The notes under the pieces were generated by a model. The model was not told where the DNA came from, ran no database searches, and saw only the letters and a list, made by a program, of their open reading frames with translations. DNA of 64,000 nt, taken from Ignavibacteriales bacterium. Lineage in GTDB: Bacteria > Bacteroidota > Ignavibacteria > Ignavibacteriales > Ignavibacteriaceae. Below are positions 48,826 to 57,897 of the stretch, piece by piece. The stretch covers positions 1 to 64,000 of the forward strand of contig JAGUYG010000064.1 of NCBI GenBank assembly GCA_020061465.1. Direction: 5' to 3'. The stretch's first letter is position 1; each line of letters begins with the position of its first letter. Position numbers and translations under genes: made by a program.

Positions 48826-50415
48826 TTACCTCGATGCAACGATTACTGCAATGGTAGCTGCCACGATTGCGGCAACCTGTCCGACTATTTGTAATGAAGT
48901 GGTAAAAACGTCCCAAAATTTTGGAGGCGGCGGATTTTCGGGTATCCATATAGTATCGCCAGGTTCGAGTAGTTCAACATCGTCAGCATCAATCCATTCG
49001 CCTGTTTTTGCTTTTATCACTCTTACATCGCCGGATAAAGCCCGCCAGCTATAACCTCCGGCAAGTTTTATGTAATCTTCAACAGTTAATCCTTCTGAAT
49101 ATGGAATCTTACCCGGACTTACTATTTGTCCTAACATAGTAATATAATTTTTCGCTTCGGGAACAGTTATAATATCCCCTCTCATTAAAATAACATCTTC
49201 ATTCTTTAAGTTCTTTTGGAAGATGTTAACAAAGTCGACAACTACGCGTCCTTCTCTCTGTCGGGATTTTGCTTTTAAGTAATCATACTCATCATCGGTC
49301 ATATCGGCACGCGGAATTAATTTCAGTCTTTCAAATTCCGGATCAAACGTGGTTATGCCTGAGGTTCTATAAAGAGATGCTTCAATTAACGAAGCATTTT
49401 TTCTAAATCCTCCGGCAGATAATATTACCTCCGATAAAGTGGTTACTCCTTCAATTATTTTGTAGTAGCCGGGATAGTTCACATAACCTTCAACTCTTAC
49501 AAATTTTTCGATAAAGTAATCGGGTATTTCTCTTACTAAAATATTATCGAATTTATTCAAGATGATTTTGTTATTACTTAAATCATCGAGAGTATAAAAT
49601 CTGCTTGACTGCTTTTCTCCGTTTTCGTTAAAACTCACTATTTCGATTGTGTCGGTTTTTGCGCGGCTTAAAAATCCGCCGGTCAAAGTTATAAAATCGA
49701 TTACACGTTCATTTTCTTTAAATTCATAAGTGCCCGGATATTTTATCATTCCGTCAATGGATATTGTTTTGTCAACCTTATCAACAAAAATTATATCATC
49801 TTCATGGAGCAGCGGGTTGTTTTCTCTTTTTCCTAATCTTAAAAATGGAAGTAAATCAAAAATCTTCTCTTCGCCTTCATTATTTGCTACCCTTATGTTT
49901 CTATAGTTTGAAGTGTTCTTCATTGTTCCGGGTATTGCCAATAGTTGTAAAAGGCGGGCATTGCCATTTATTGTAACAGGACCCGGATTTGTAACTTCAC
50001 CTAATAACGTAACTTTTATCTTTCTTACATCCCTTAAGGAAATAAATACTTCGACATCTTTATAATACTTATTAATTGCTTCTTTTATTTTGTCCTTTAC
50101 ATCTGTTAAAGTAAAATTTTTTAGCGAGATACCACCGACTTTAGAAATATATATATCGCTTTCTTGATTCAGAATTACATCATGAAGAATTTCATGAATT
50201 CCAATGATTGAGATGAATAATTTATCGCCCGGACCAACTATATATTCATCCGGATCAACTCCGCTGCCGATCATTTCCCACTGCTGCATCTGAAGGTCTC
50301 TGCTGCTGCTTAATTCGGCAGGCTGTCTTTCAGGATAATCCGGGAAAGTTTGTGCAAAAACAATTTGCCCGAAAATAATCCAAAATGCTAATCTTGTTTT
50401 AACGATATTCTTCAA
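48826..50415 (-). CDS. Wza-like polysaccharide export protein with SLBB domains
   Basis: 529 aa. Signal peptide (about 1-22) and the polysaccharide-export domain (YIVGPGDKLFISIIG, about 58-130). Several SLBB beta-grasp modules follow (VTLLGEVTNPGPVTI, ISIDGMIKYPGTYEF, VRVEGYVNYPGYYKI, ITMLGQIVSPGKIPY). It ends in a hydrophobic helix (QIVGQVAAIVAATIAVIVAS). It forms the outer-membrane or periplasm-spanning export channel. It overlaps ftsX by 4 nt, so the two are co-translated. Confidence 0.93.
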   Translation of the reverse strand: MKNIVKTRLAFWIIFGQIVFAQTFPDYPERQPAELSSSRDLQMQQWEMIGSGVDPDEYIVGPGDKLFISIIGIHEILHDVILNQESDIYISKVGGISLKNFTLTDVKDKIKEAINKYYKDVEVFISLRDVRKIKVTLLGEVTNPGPVTINGNARLLQLLAIPGTMKNTSNYRNIRVANNEGEEKIFDLLPFLRLGKRENNPLLHEDDIIFVDKVDKTISIDGMIKYPGTYEFKENERVIDFITLTGGFLSRAKTDTIEIVSFNENGEKQSSRFYTLDDLSNNKIILNKFDNILVREIPDYFIEKFVRVEGYVNYPGYYKIIEGVTTLSEVILSAGGFRKNASLIEASLYRTSGITTFDPEFERLKLIPRADMTDDEYDYLKAKSRQREGRVVVDFVNIFQKNLKNEDVILMRGDIITVPEAKNYITMLGQIVSPGKIPYSEGLTVEDYIKLAGGYSWRALSGDVRVIKAKTGEWIDADDVELLEPGDTIWIPENPPPPKFWDVFTTSLQIVGQVAAIVAATIAVIVASR

Positions 50416-51275
50416 ATCTTTAACGATATTTTTCTAAGTGAAAAAATTGTAACAACTAATGCAAGCACCGGTCCTATGATCAACACCAGCAGCACATTGT
50501 ATTTCGATTTAATCGAAAGAAATTCTCTTAACCCGATATAAGGGTCAAAATAATTGGTAAATAACATTATCAAAGCTAATGACAAAAGACTTGCGATAAA
50601 ACCGATAAAAATTGCATTTAGTATAATGGGCATTTTAATTGTTGAAAGCTTAGCCCCAACAAGTTTCATAGTTTCTAATTCGTTGTACTTGGAACGCATG
50701 ATTAATTTGATCGTACTATAGACGATGTAAACCGATATAAACACCAAAACAGCGGTAATGATAAAAACATATTTTTTAATATTGTAAAGGTAATTTATAA
50801 TCTTCGCAATAAATTTGTCATGATACACTACTTCATCCGCCTGTTTAAGTTTTGAAAGTTCAGCGGCAATCATTTTTATGGAATCTTGAACTAAAAGCCC
50901 GCTCTTTAAAGTGAGAACATAAGAAGCCGGCAGCGGATTGTAATCCAAAATTCTTCTGAAATCTTCTCCCGTTTCTTTAATGAAGATTTCTGCGGCTTTC
51001 TCTTTATCTATGTATTCGATTGACGAAAAGTAATTCATCTCTTCCAAATCCTGCCTTAAACTAATATTTTCTTTTTCGGATGAAGATTCCTTTAAGAAAA
51101 TATTGATCTTAGCACTTTTACTAATAGCTTCCTGAAATTCTTCCGAAATTTGAAATAGTACAACCGAAGCTATTATCAAAAGAATGGAAATAGATATTGA
51201 GATGAAGGACATAAAAAAATAAGACTTAGCCCTGCCTATAAGTCTGAATGATTCTTTAATCCAAAATAAAAGCAT
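50412..51275 (-). CDS. ftsX: Cell division permease-like protein FtsX
   Basis: 287 aa. A first membrane helix (about 22-44), a periplasmic domain (about 45-165) and three C-terminal helices with the FtsX motif SKYNELETMKLVGAKLSTIKMPIILNA. FtsX works with the ATPase FtsE to activate wall hydrolases at division. No ftsE is present nearby, which is unusual. It overlaps the SLBB gene by 4 nt, so it is expressed as the first gene of the glycan-export operon. Confidence 0.9.
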   Translation of the reverse strand: MLLFWIKESFRLIGRAKSYFFMSFISISISILLIIASVVLFQISEEFQEAISKSAKINIFLKESSSEKENISLRQDLEEMNYFSSIEYIDKEKAAEIFIKETGEDFRRILDYNPLPASYVLTLKSGLLVQDSIKMIAAELSKLKQADEVVYHDKFIAKIINYLYNIKKYVFIITAVLVFISVYIVYSTIKLIMRSKYNELETMKLVGAKLSTIKMPIILNAIFIGFIASLLSLALIMLFTNYFDPYIGLREFLSIKSKYNVLLVLIIGPVLALVVTIFSLRKISLKI

Positions 51276-51405
51276 AAAAGCAATCTGTTAAATTCAAAAG
51301 AAATTTAAGAAGATAAATTTTCGATTCAAAGAATCCATACATTAATGCCGCTTGTATTGAATTTAAATCTAAGTCAGCCTTAGTCAAATCCAATCCGTAT
51401 GCATA

Positions 51406-51915
51406 TTAAAAGTTTGATTCGTCAAGCCAGCGTGTTATTTCCCATTTTTGTGTAGATAAATTTCTTCTAAGCGAAAGATTAACCCTGCCATCTAGCCTAA
51501 TAATATCGGTCGGATTAAACGTTACGGTTAGATTAAAGCTTCGCAAAACATTAGCACTCAGTGAGTCTTCAGTTGAAAGAATTACGTTATTCCAAATCAA
51601 ATCAAGTCGCTGCGAGTTTTTGAACAATCCATAAGTAGTTTTCATTTCTTCATCGCGTCCCCAGGAAACGTCGAAGTTTTGATCATAATCTCTGTAGGTG
51701 AAAATAAAATCGTGGCTAATCAATTCGCCGTAGATCAGAGTATCCCGGAATGTGTAAGCATATTGAAAGTTTTGAAATACACCGTCGACGGTTTTTAAAT
51801 CGGAAATAGTTGAAGACGAACTTCCGATTGACTCATCAAACGCCGGTGCGAACGGATTTTTACAACCGCCAAGGATCACAAGGAAAATTAACGATGAAAG
51901 AATCAGCCTTTTAAT
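51406..51915 (-). CDS. Small lipoprotein, probably with a non-standard ATT start
   Basis: The protein reads (I)KRLILSSLIFLVILGGC then KNPFAPAF, a good lipoprotein signal with lipobox LGGC. The only standard start in frame is GTG at 51879, just before ILGGC, which would leave no signal peptide. An ATT at 51915-51913 has GGGAGG (51925-51920) just upstream and overlaps the stop of the preceding gene, so I extend to it. The body (about 150 aa, beta-rich) is not recognised. It shares an operon, and probably a membrane address, with the next lipoprotein. Confidence 0.65.
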   Translation of the reverse strand: MKRLILSSLIFLVILGGCKNPFAPAFDESIGSSSSTISDLKTVDGVFQNFQYAYTFRDTLIYGELISHDFIFTYRDYDQNFDVSWGRDEEMKTTYGLFKNSQRLDLIWNNVILSTEDSLSANVLRSFNLTVTFNPTDIIRLDGRVNLSLRRNLSTQKWEITRWLDESNF

Positions 51916-52489
51916 AAAACCTCCCTTTCAATTCACTCCAACTGGGCAGGTCGCTGTTTTTTGAATCCTGCCAATAATAAATAGCCCAAACCGACCTCGA
52001 ATCCCGTATCATGCTGAATTGTAAATCGCCTTGATAATCTCTGGGAATATTTGCATCGTTATGCGGAACATTCAACGAATAAGAGGCAGAATACAACAGG
52101 CTGTCACCTTGCGGACTTGAAACTGTATTCGACAATATTAATGTCACAGGCAAATTATCCGGTATTTTTGATTTCATATTATTGAAATATTGTTCCTCAT
52201 CATTTCTGCTCCAATCACTTGCGAGCGAAGGAAACTGAGAGGAAGCTCCGCTTGATGGAGAAAATTTATAATCCATATCCGTAAATGAAGGATCCGAAAA
52301 GCAGGCTAAATAATTTTCTACATTCTTATCCTGAAGAGAATATATCAGATTTTGAATCAAGATTTGAGGAGTAACTGCTGATTGAAAATTAGAGCGCGGC
52401 TGATCGGGAAGTTCTGCTTCCCGTGTTTCAAACAAATCGCATCCGCATACTAATAAAGCTAAAAGTAATATGGAAATTAAAAATTTCAT
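51911..52489 (-). CDS. Hypothetical lipoprotein
   Basis: 192 aa with a clear lipoprotein signal (KFLISILLLALLVCGC, lipobox Cys17). The mature part starts DLFETREAELPDQPRS and has a small mixed fold that resembles NTF2-like/SnoaL cups: a segment ILIQNLIYSLQDKNVENYLACFSDPSF followed by strands and a final YYWQDSKN. That similarity is weak and inferred. It overlaps the next lipoprotein gene and is probably outer-membrane linked. Function unknown. Confidence 0.72.
   Translation of the reverse strand: MKFLISILLLALLVCGCDLFETREAELPDQPRSNFQSAVTPQILIQNLIYSLQDKNVENYLACFSDPSFTDMDYKFSPSSGASSQFPSLASDWSRNDEEQYFNNMKSKIPDNLPVTLILSNTVSSPQGDSLLYSASYSLNVPHNDANIPRDYQGDLQFSMIRDSRSVWAIYYWQDSKNSDLPSWSELKGRFY
51920..51925 (-). 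promoter_or_regulatory. Shine-Dalgarno site deciding an ATT start
   Basis: GGGAGG on the minus strand, inside the last codons of the upstream gene and 4 nt before an ATT codon. The spacing is slightly short but supports coupled initiation at the non-standard codon. Confidence 0.5.
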
Positions 52490-52641
52490 TACGGAGTAAT
52501 TATACTAATTTGCTGTTAGGATTGTAAGTGAAATTCTTGTACATCGATTGCCTCTTCCTATCAAATTGATTCACGAATAGAAAATCATACATTCAAAAAA
52601 TAAACCGCCGATGAATTTTTGAGAATGACAGAGTGAACCTG

Positions 52642-55600
52642 TTATAATACTGTATTTTCAACCCTGTCATAATGCTTATCTATTTCTCTTTGTAATTCAA
52701 TTGTTTTTGACAGTGCGTTTATCATTTTAAAATAAGTATATATCTCATCTGAAGTAAGAATTCTACCTCTCCTTTCTTTAAGCCACTTTTCACATACCTG
52801 ATAACCGCCTATTCGATAATTCCAAGCTTCTTCATTTACATCATCGAAGAATTGGTCATCGTTTATATAAATACGCCCTAAAAGTTGAAAAGATACGTTC
52901 TTTGTCTCTTGAAAAACAAATTTCGGTTTTTCTACTTTATTGTTTCCTTCAACGGGAAATTTAGGAATTTTGTTGATTAGAGATTGATGCTTTAATAAGT
53001 GTAAATCGACAAGCTGCTCACCGATATCAGCCAACTTAATGAAAAGATTGAAATTTTTAGTAAAAGGAATTCTTGGAAAATCAATCCTCAAAAAATTTGC
53101 ATATCTTTTTCTGTAAACGCTGCTGTAAAGAATAGCGTAGATGTAATAAAATATTTTTTTGGCGCTAAATTCTTTTAGCGACTCACTTTGTTTATCCTGA
53201 GGGTAGAGAAAGTTGGCTTTGTATGAAGTGCTTAATTCCTCAATTAGAGTATTATTTATATTCGGGATAATTAATCCATAAGTTTCTCCAGGTTCAAAGA
53301 TCATAAGTTGAATTAAGGATTTTTTCCTTTTCCCGGTTTTTTGAGGGTACAGATATAGTGGTGCAAGATAGCAGGTCGTTTTACTCGATAAACAGCCATG
53401 TTCGATAATTTTGTCGGTAATCATAAAATGAGAGTAAGGTATTTGAATCTCTTCACGCTTATGAAATATCAAGCCTAAGTTCTCATTCAAAATGTGTTGC
53501 ATTACTTCTTTACGAGTTCTTTCAATCATATCATCATGGTAAAAAATCCACCTTTCATCAAAAGGACGGTAAAGAATTTTTGTAATCGAATCTTTCCAGT
53601 CCAAACCTTTTCTAAGCTTTTCTCTTTGCTCCTTAATTTTCCAGCTCTGATTTTCGCTTAAACCATAAGTTTGTTTAAGGATTTCATCATCAATTTTGGG
53701 ATCCAGAAACTGCTTTACTCTTTGCTCTAGTTTTTTTTTGTCGAAATCAATAACAAAACCATCTCTTGCTGTCACTATCCCAACGCTGTTCACCGGAAAT
53801 ATTTCCGTAATCTTGTGAAATGAATAATAATGATTTGCCAGCTTATTATCGGTTGGAATGAATAGATAAAATTCCGGATGTGGAACAGCTTTTTTCCATT
53901 TCACAGTGTTGATATTATTTTTCAGAAGCCATTTGGATTTCTTTTCCCTTAATCCAAAAATCTCAGAGTGAAATACTTTATTCGTTTTATGCTTGAGCTT
54001 GTATTTAATAAAGAAAGCAATTGCTACGCCTTGTTGAATATCGAATACATTTTCATCTTTACTTCCGTCCGGAGCTTTTTCTTTTTTTAAGCTGTTACCA
54101 TGTAAATCGAGAACATAAATCTCATCAAAGCTGTTAATAAGAGATTGACGCATACCTCTGAAAGTCGGATTATCGAGATAGCTGTGGTTGGTAATAAAAC
54201 CCAATACACCTTCGCCAGCCTGGTCAATTTTCCATTGCGCGAAACGAATGAATTTAACATAATCATCTTGAAGCCATTTGGGATTTTTTTCACCCAGTGG
54301 TTTACCGTCAACTTTGTAGTATTCTCTAATTTCTTCGGATATCCATTCCCCTATATTTGAAGAGTGCCCGGAGTAAGGTGGATTACCGAGTATTACGAGA
54401 ATCGGCACATCTTTTTTTACTTTTCCGGCTTCATGGCTTTCTGCGGAAAGTGAGGACATTCCAGGAAATCTCGATTCCTCTAATTCTTTCATTTCCAGTG
54501 TATTTGTTAAATAGTATTTAATACGCTCGTCATCTTCCATTTTGTAACCAAGCTCTTCCAGAAGAAAAGACAACTTCATATGTCCGATGGCATAAGGTGC
54601 CATCATAAGCTCGAAAGCATAAAAATTTTCCAGAATCCGCTCTTTAACAAATGGTTTGACAAAACCTTTTCCAAATCTCTCCGTTATTTCTTCGATTGTT
54701 ATTTCGATTGCTTTTGCAAGGAACCCAAGAGTTCCGCCGGCTGGATCGAGAAGCGTGACGTTTTTTGATGCTAAACCATCTGAGATTTTAAATTTTTCTT
54801 TTAGTATTTGATGAAGAGAACGTACGATGAATGAAACCACAGGTTCCGGTGTATAATACACCCCTCGTTTTTCCCGGGTTTCGGGATCATAAACAGAAAG
54901 AAATGTTTCATAAAAATGTAAAACCGGATCGGCGCCTTTTCCCTCGTGATAATATTGATCTAAGATTTTTTTTGCATCGGCAGCGGAAAGCACTTCGGCA
55001 ATGTCATCAATTATTATTTCCATCTGGAGAGGCAAATCTTCCATTGATATAAATTTAAAAATGTCTCTCAGAATTCCAATAGACTTGGGAATGAATGAAT
55101 AAGCAAGTTTCCTGTTAAACTCAGTTTCGGCACGAAGACGAGCGGCAAATAAACCATAGGTTATGGTTTGGGAATAAATATCCGCAAATTCATCCTCACT
55201 TATTCCGGCAATTAAGAATTCTTTAAAAGCTTCATAAAATCCTTGAATTGATTTCGTCCCGGATTTAAGTTCTTCACTTACGATTTCATCTTTTAGGAAC
55301 TTTGTTCTCTTAGCAAGTTCAATAGCTAATGTTCTTGCGGTATAAGTTTTGGGGAGTGAGAAATCCAAAAACCGCTCGAACAATTCAAACAATTTATCTT
55401 CATTCTCAACCACCGGGAGTGTCGAAAGTTTTTTAATAACAAAAGGACGAGCAATGGATACACTTTCAATCCTTTCACCGTTTCTAAATAAACGGAATTC
55501 CGTGAAGTTTGTTAAAATCACATTGGGGAATGTAGCCAAATACCTTTCGAGCTGTTCGCTGTCTTCAATTCTGTTCAGGTCTGCGCCTAAATCCTTAGCT

Positions 55601-55818
55601 TCGATGTAACCGATAATTTTTTGCTTTCCGTCCCAAATTCTAAAATCAGGATTTCCGGCTTCTGTTTTTTTAGGCAGAATGGTTATATCGATTTTCTTTT
55701 TTCTTTGTAACTCAGAAAATAAAGAAATAAAATCAGCGAGATGTTTATAATAAGATTCCTCCCTCGCATCGCCCTTCTTATAGGTGTTGAAGAGATTTGA
55801 TAAGAATTGGTTAGTCAT
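52642..55818 (-). CDS. Single-chain restriction-modification enzyme (type IIG/ISP-like N6-adenine methyltransferase-nuclease)
   Basis: 1058 aa. The N-terminal PD-(D/E)XK nuclease has D58 (NPDFRIWDG) and E73-A-K75 (GYIEAK). A helical linker follows. The methyltransferase has the YYTPEPVVSFIV entry motif, SAM motif I LLDPAGGTLGFL (about 354-365) and catalytic NPPY in ILGNPPYSGH (about 477). The C-terminal part (about 650-1058) should hold target recognition, with a conserved-looking end GGYQVCEKWLKERRGR. No helicase is present, unlike true type ISP enzymes. It is flanked by unrelated housekeeping genes and stands alone as a defence gene. Confidence 0.88.
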   Translation of the reverse strand: MTNQFLSNLFNTYKKGDAREESYYKHLADFISLFSELQRKKKIDITILPKKTEAGNPDFRIWDGKQKIIGYIEAKDLGADLNRIEDSEQLERYLATFPNVILTNFTEFRLFRNGERIESVSIARPFVIKKLSTLPVVENEDKLFELFERFLDFSLPKTYTARTLAIELAKRTKFLKDEIVSEELKSGTKSIQGFYEAFKEFLIAGISEDEFADIYSQTITYGLFAARLRAETEFNRKLAYSFIPKSIGILRDIFKFISMEDLPLQMEIIIDDIAEVLSAADAKKILDQYYHEGKGADPVLHFYETFLSVYDPETREKRGVYYTPEPVVSFIVRSLHQILKEKFKISDGLASKNVTLLDPAGGTLGFLAKAIEITIEEITERFGKGFVKPFVKERILENFYAFELMMAPYAIGHMKLSFLLEELGYKMEDDERIKYYLTNTLEMKELEESRFPGMSSLSAESHEAGKVKKDVPILVILGNPPYSGHSSNIGEWISEEIREYYKVDGKPLGEKNPKWLQDDYVKFIRFAQWKIDQAGEGVLGFITNHSYLDNPTFRGMRQSLINSFDEIYVLDLHGNSLKKEKAPDGSKDENVFDIQQGVAIAFFIKYKLKHKTNKVFHSEIFGLREKKSKWLLKNNINTVKWKKAVPHPEFYLFIPTDNKLANHYYSFHKITEIFPVNSVGIVTARDGFVIDFDKKKLEQRVKQFLDPKIDDEILKQTYGLSENQSWKIKEQREKLRKGLDWKDSITKILYRPFDERWIFYHDDMIERTRKEVMQHILNENLGLIFHKREEIQIPYSHFMITDKIIEHGCLSSKTTCYLAPLYLYPQKTGKRKKSLIQLMIFEPGETYGLIIPNINNTLIEELSTSYKANFLYPQDKQSESLKEFSAKKIFYYIYAILYSSVYRKRYANFLRIDFPRIPFTKNFNLFIKLADIGEQLVDLHLLKHQSLINKIPKFPVEGNNKVEKPKFVFQETKNVSFQLLGRIYINDDQFFDDVNEEAWNYRIGGYQVCEKWLKERRGRILTSDEIYTYFKMINALSKTIELQREIDKHYDRVENTVL

Positions 55819-55945
55819 AAATTGTAAAGCAATAAATTTATTAAATACGGAAAAGAAGAACTTATACTAAGTTACAGCTTTGAACAGAGATTACTGATTT
55901 ATTTCATTACTTATTGCTGGAACAAATGATTGTCTTCACATTTAC

Positions 55946-56542
55946 TCACAACTCAATCCTCCCGGAAACTGCTCTGCCGATAGTTGCTTCATCGGCAAAC
56001 TCTAAATCTCCTCCTATCGGAAGTCCACGGGCAATACGGGTAACTTTAATTCCCAATGGCTTTATCAGCTTAGCCAGATATAAGGCAGTCGTTTCTCCTT
56101 CAGTATCAGGGTTCAGGGCTAAAATAATTTCTTTTATATTCTCGCTTTCAAAACGTTTTAATAATTCTTTTATTTTGAGTGTGTCGGGTCCTATCCCGGA
56201 TAGGGGTGACAATACTCCGCCTATCACATGATAAATTCCGTAATACTCATTCGACTTTTCGATAGCTATTACATCGCTTGCTTCCTCTACTACGCAAATT
56301 ACCGAGTCGTCTCTTTTTGCGCTTTGGCAAATAGGACAAAGCTCCTCTTCCGAAATATTAAAGCAGCGAGCGCATAACCTTAATTTAGTTTTTAATTCAT
56401 GCAGTGCTTTAAGTAGATTTGCTACGTTTTCATTTTCGCCTTTGAGCAAAAAAAGCGCTAAACGCTGCGCAGTTTTCTTTCCGATCCCCGGCAGCTTGCT
56501 AAGCTCTTCGATAGCCGCTTGTAATGGTTCTGCTAATTGCAA
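55946..56542 (-). CDS. recR: Recombination mediator protein RecR
   Basis: 198 aa. A helix-hairpin-helix (LSKLPGIGKKTAQRLALFLL), a four-cysteine zinc site (C-x2-C ... C-x2-C in LCARCFNISEEELCPIC) and a Toprim domain (VVEEASDVIAIEKS, ALNPDTEGETTALYLAK) are all present. RecR loads RecA at gaps with RecF and RecO. It starts 2 nt after the ybaB stop, the usual pairing. Confidence 0.97.
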   Translation of the reverse strand: MQLAEPLQAAIEELSKLPGIGKKTAQRLALFLLKGENENVANLLKALHELKTKLRLCARCFNISEEELCPICQSAKRDDSVICVVEEASDVIAIEKSNEYYGIYHVIGGVLSPLSGIGPDTLKIKELLKRFESENIKEIILALNPDTEGETTALYLAKLIKPLGIKVTRIARGLPIGGDLEFADEATIGRAVSGRIEL

Positions 56543-56544
56543 TT

Positions 56545-56871
56545 TTACATCCCCGGCAAATTTAATCCAGGCGGCAGCATACCCTGAGTGACTTTCGCCA
56601 TTTCTTCTTCAGCCATTTTCTTAGCCGAATTTAAGGCTTTGTTTACTGCGGCAACAATTAAATCTTCCAAAATTTCTTTTTCTTCCGGTTTTATTACTTC
56701 TTGGTCTATCTCGATGGATACAATTTCTTGATTTCCGTTAGAGGTTGCTTTTACCATCCCCCCGCCTGCTTCTTCACTTACAGTCAAATTACCTAATTCA
56801 CTCTGAATCTTCTGTATTTCAGCTTGCATTTTTTGAACCTGTTTCAACATTCCCTGCATTCCGCCTTTCAT
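56545..56871 (-). CDS. YbaB/EbfC nucleoid-associated protein
   Basis: 108 aa. KQVQKMQAEIQKIQSELGNL is the N-terminal helix. Then GGGMVKATSNGNQEIVSIEID and the LVAAVNKALNSAKKMAEEEM helix, all characteristic of YbaB. It binds DNA as a dimer. The C-terminal GMLPPGLNLPGM tail is common. Directly upstream of recR as in many bacteria. Confidence 0.95.
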   Translation of the reverse strand: MKGGMQGMLKQVQKMQAEIQKIQSELGNLTVSEEAGGGMVKATSNGNQEIVSIEIDQEVIKPEEKEILEDLIVAAVNKALNSAKKMAEEEMAKVTQGMLPPGLNLPGM

Positions 56872-57182
56872 TAAAATCCTCCTAATTCGTCTATTTTTTG
56901 AATATTTTGATTAAAAAGTGTTTCAACCCTTCTTTGACATAAATGAAGAAATACGTCGATTATTTGATAAAACCCTTTTTTGTCAATTGTTTCTTACTCA
57001 ATGCACAATAAAGATTTAGTTTATTTTTCTTCAGTATTCCAACTTTTATCAACATATTTCCCTAAAAGTTCTAATAATGTTGTTAAAGCCGGGTTAATTT
57101 CGCTGCAAATATAGCATAATGAATTGACTTTATACACCCAATTTTCATAATTTCCAACCCGAAATAAATCAATCAGAGTGTC
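56872..57182. other. Divergent intergenic region
   Basis: 311 nt between ybaB (-) and the PurC-like gene (+). It must hold promoters for both directions. It is AT-rich. I see no hairpin, RNA or clear operator, and no purine-riboswitch-like element could be recognised by eye. Confidence 0.45.
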
Positions 57183-57893
57183 TTGATAAACAATTCAATT
57201 ACAAATAAGACCAATAACGAAGAGGCTTCAAAACAAGGGCTTTCTATTGACAGTTTGGATTTCCATATTGTGGAATACCCCGACTTTTTTGTAGATAACA
57301 GCTCTAAAAAGATAAAATGTAAGAACTTAGGTGAAAAATTCGCATCCATTAATTCGTTCTTTTTAGATTATTTGAAAGAATACCACATTCCCACCGGGTA
57401 TGTTAAGCTGCATTCAAAAAATTCAATGAAATACATCCGGCATACCTTGCTTCCATTTTCTGTGAAAATACTCAACACGGCTGATAAAAGAATTTCAAAG
57501 CTGTTTAATTTGAAAGAAGGCGACCAACTAAACCTGCCTATTTTCGAATATCACATCGGTGATTCAAAAGATTCGTTGGTCTCGGAAAGCCACTTAATAG
57601 CCTTTAATTTTTGTATCCTGGATGATTTGAAAATTATGAACCGCATTTGTTCAAAAGTGAATGCAGTTTTAAGATCCTTCTTCGAAAGAAGAAATGAAGT
57701 TTTGGCAGAAGTTAACTGTATTTTTGGTAAGAGTAATGATAAGCTATACTTGATTGATGATTTCACACCCCGAAGCTTAAAACTATTTCCTGCCAACGGC
57801 GAGCTTAACAAACGGGTTAATCCATATAAGATAAAAACTGCTTCCGATGTGAAGAACTATACCGATTACCTTCACAAATTGATGATCGCCTAA
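57183..57893 (+). CDS. Degenerate PurC-fold protein (SAICAR synthetase-like pseudoenzyme)
   Basis: 236 aa, TTG start (weak ribosome site, so uncertain). Residues about 45-235 align with PurC by eye: HIPTGYVKL with PurC GIPT, LLPFSVKILN with VPxEVVVRN, LFNLKEGDQLNLPIFEYHI with LGIxEGxEL-PxxEF, DSLVSESHL with DPxxxExH, and YLIDDFTPRSLKLF with LxDExSPDxxRLW. The key positions differ. The N-terminal GKAK loop is absent, the VVRN Arg and AGS Ser are lost, DFKLEFG reads EVNCIFG, and the SPD Asp reads Arg. It therefore should not make SAICAR. It heads an operon with psd, pssA, purS and purQ. Confidence 0.75.
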   Translation: MINNSITNKTNNEEASKQGLSIDSLDFHIVEYPDFFVDNSSKKIKCKNLGEKFASINSFFLDYLKEYHIPTGYVKLHSKNSMKYIRHTLLPFSVKILNTADKRISKLFNLKEGDQLNLPIFEYHIGDSKDSLVSESHLIAFNFCILDDLKIMNRICSKVNAVLRSFFERRNEVLAEVNCIFGKSNDKLYLIDDFTPRSLKLFPANGELNKRVNPYKIKTASDVKNYTDYLHKLMIA

Positions 57894-57897
57894 GGCA

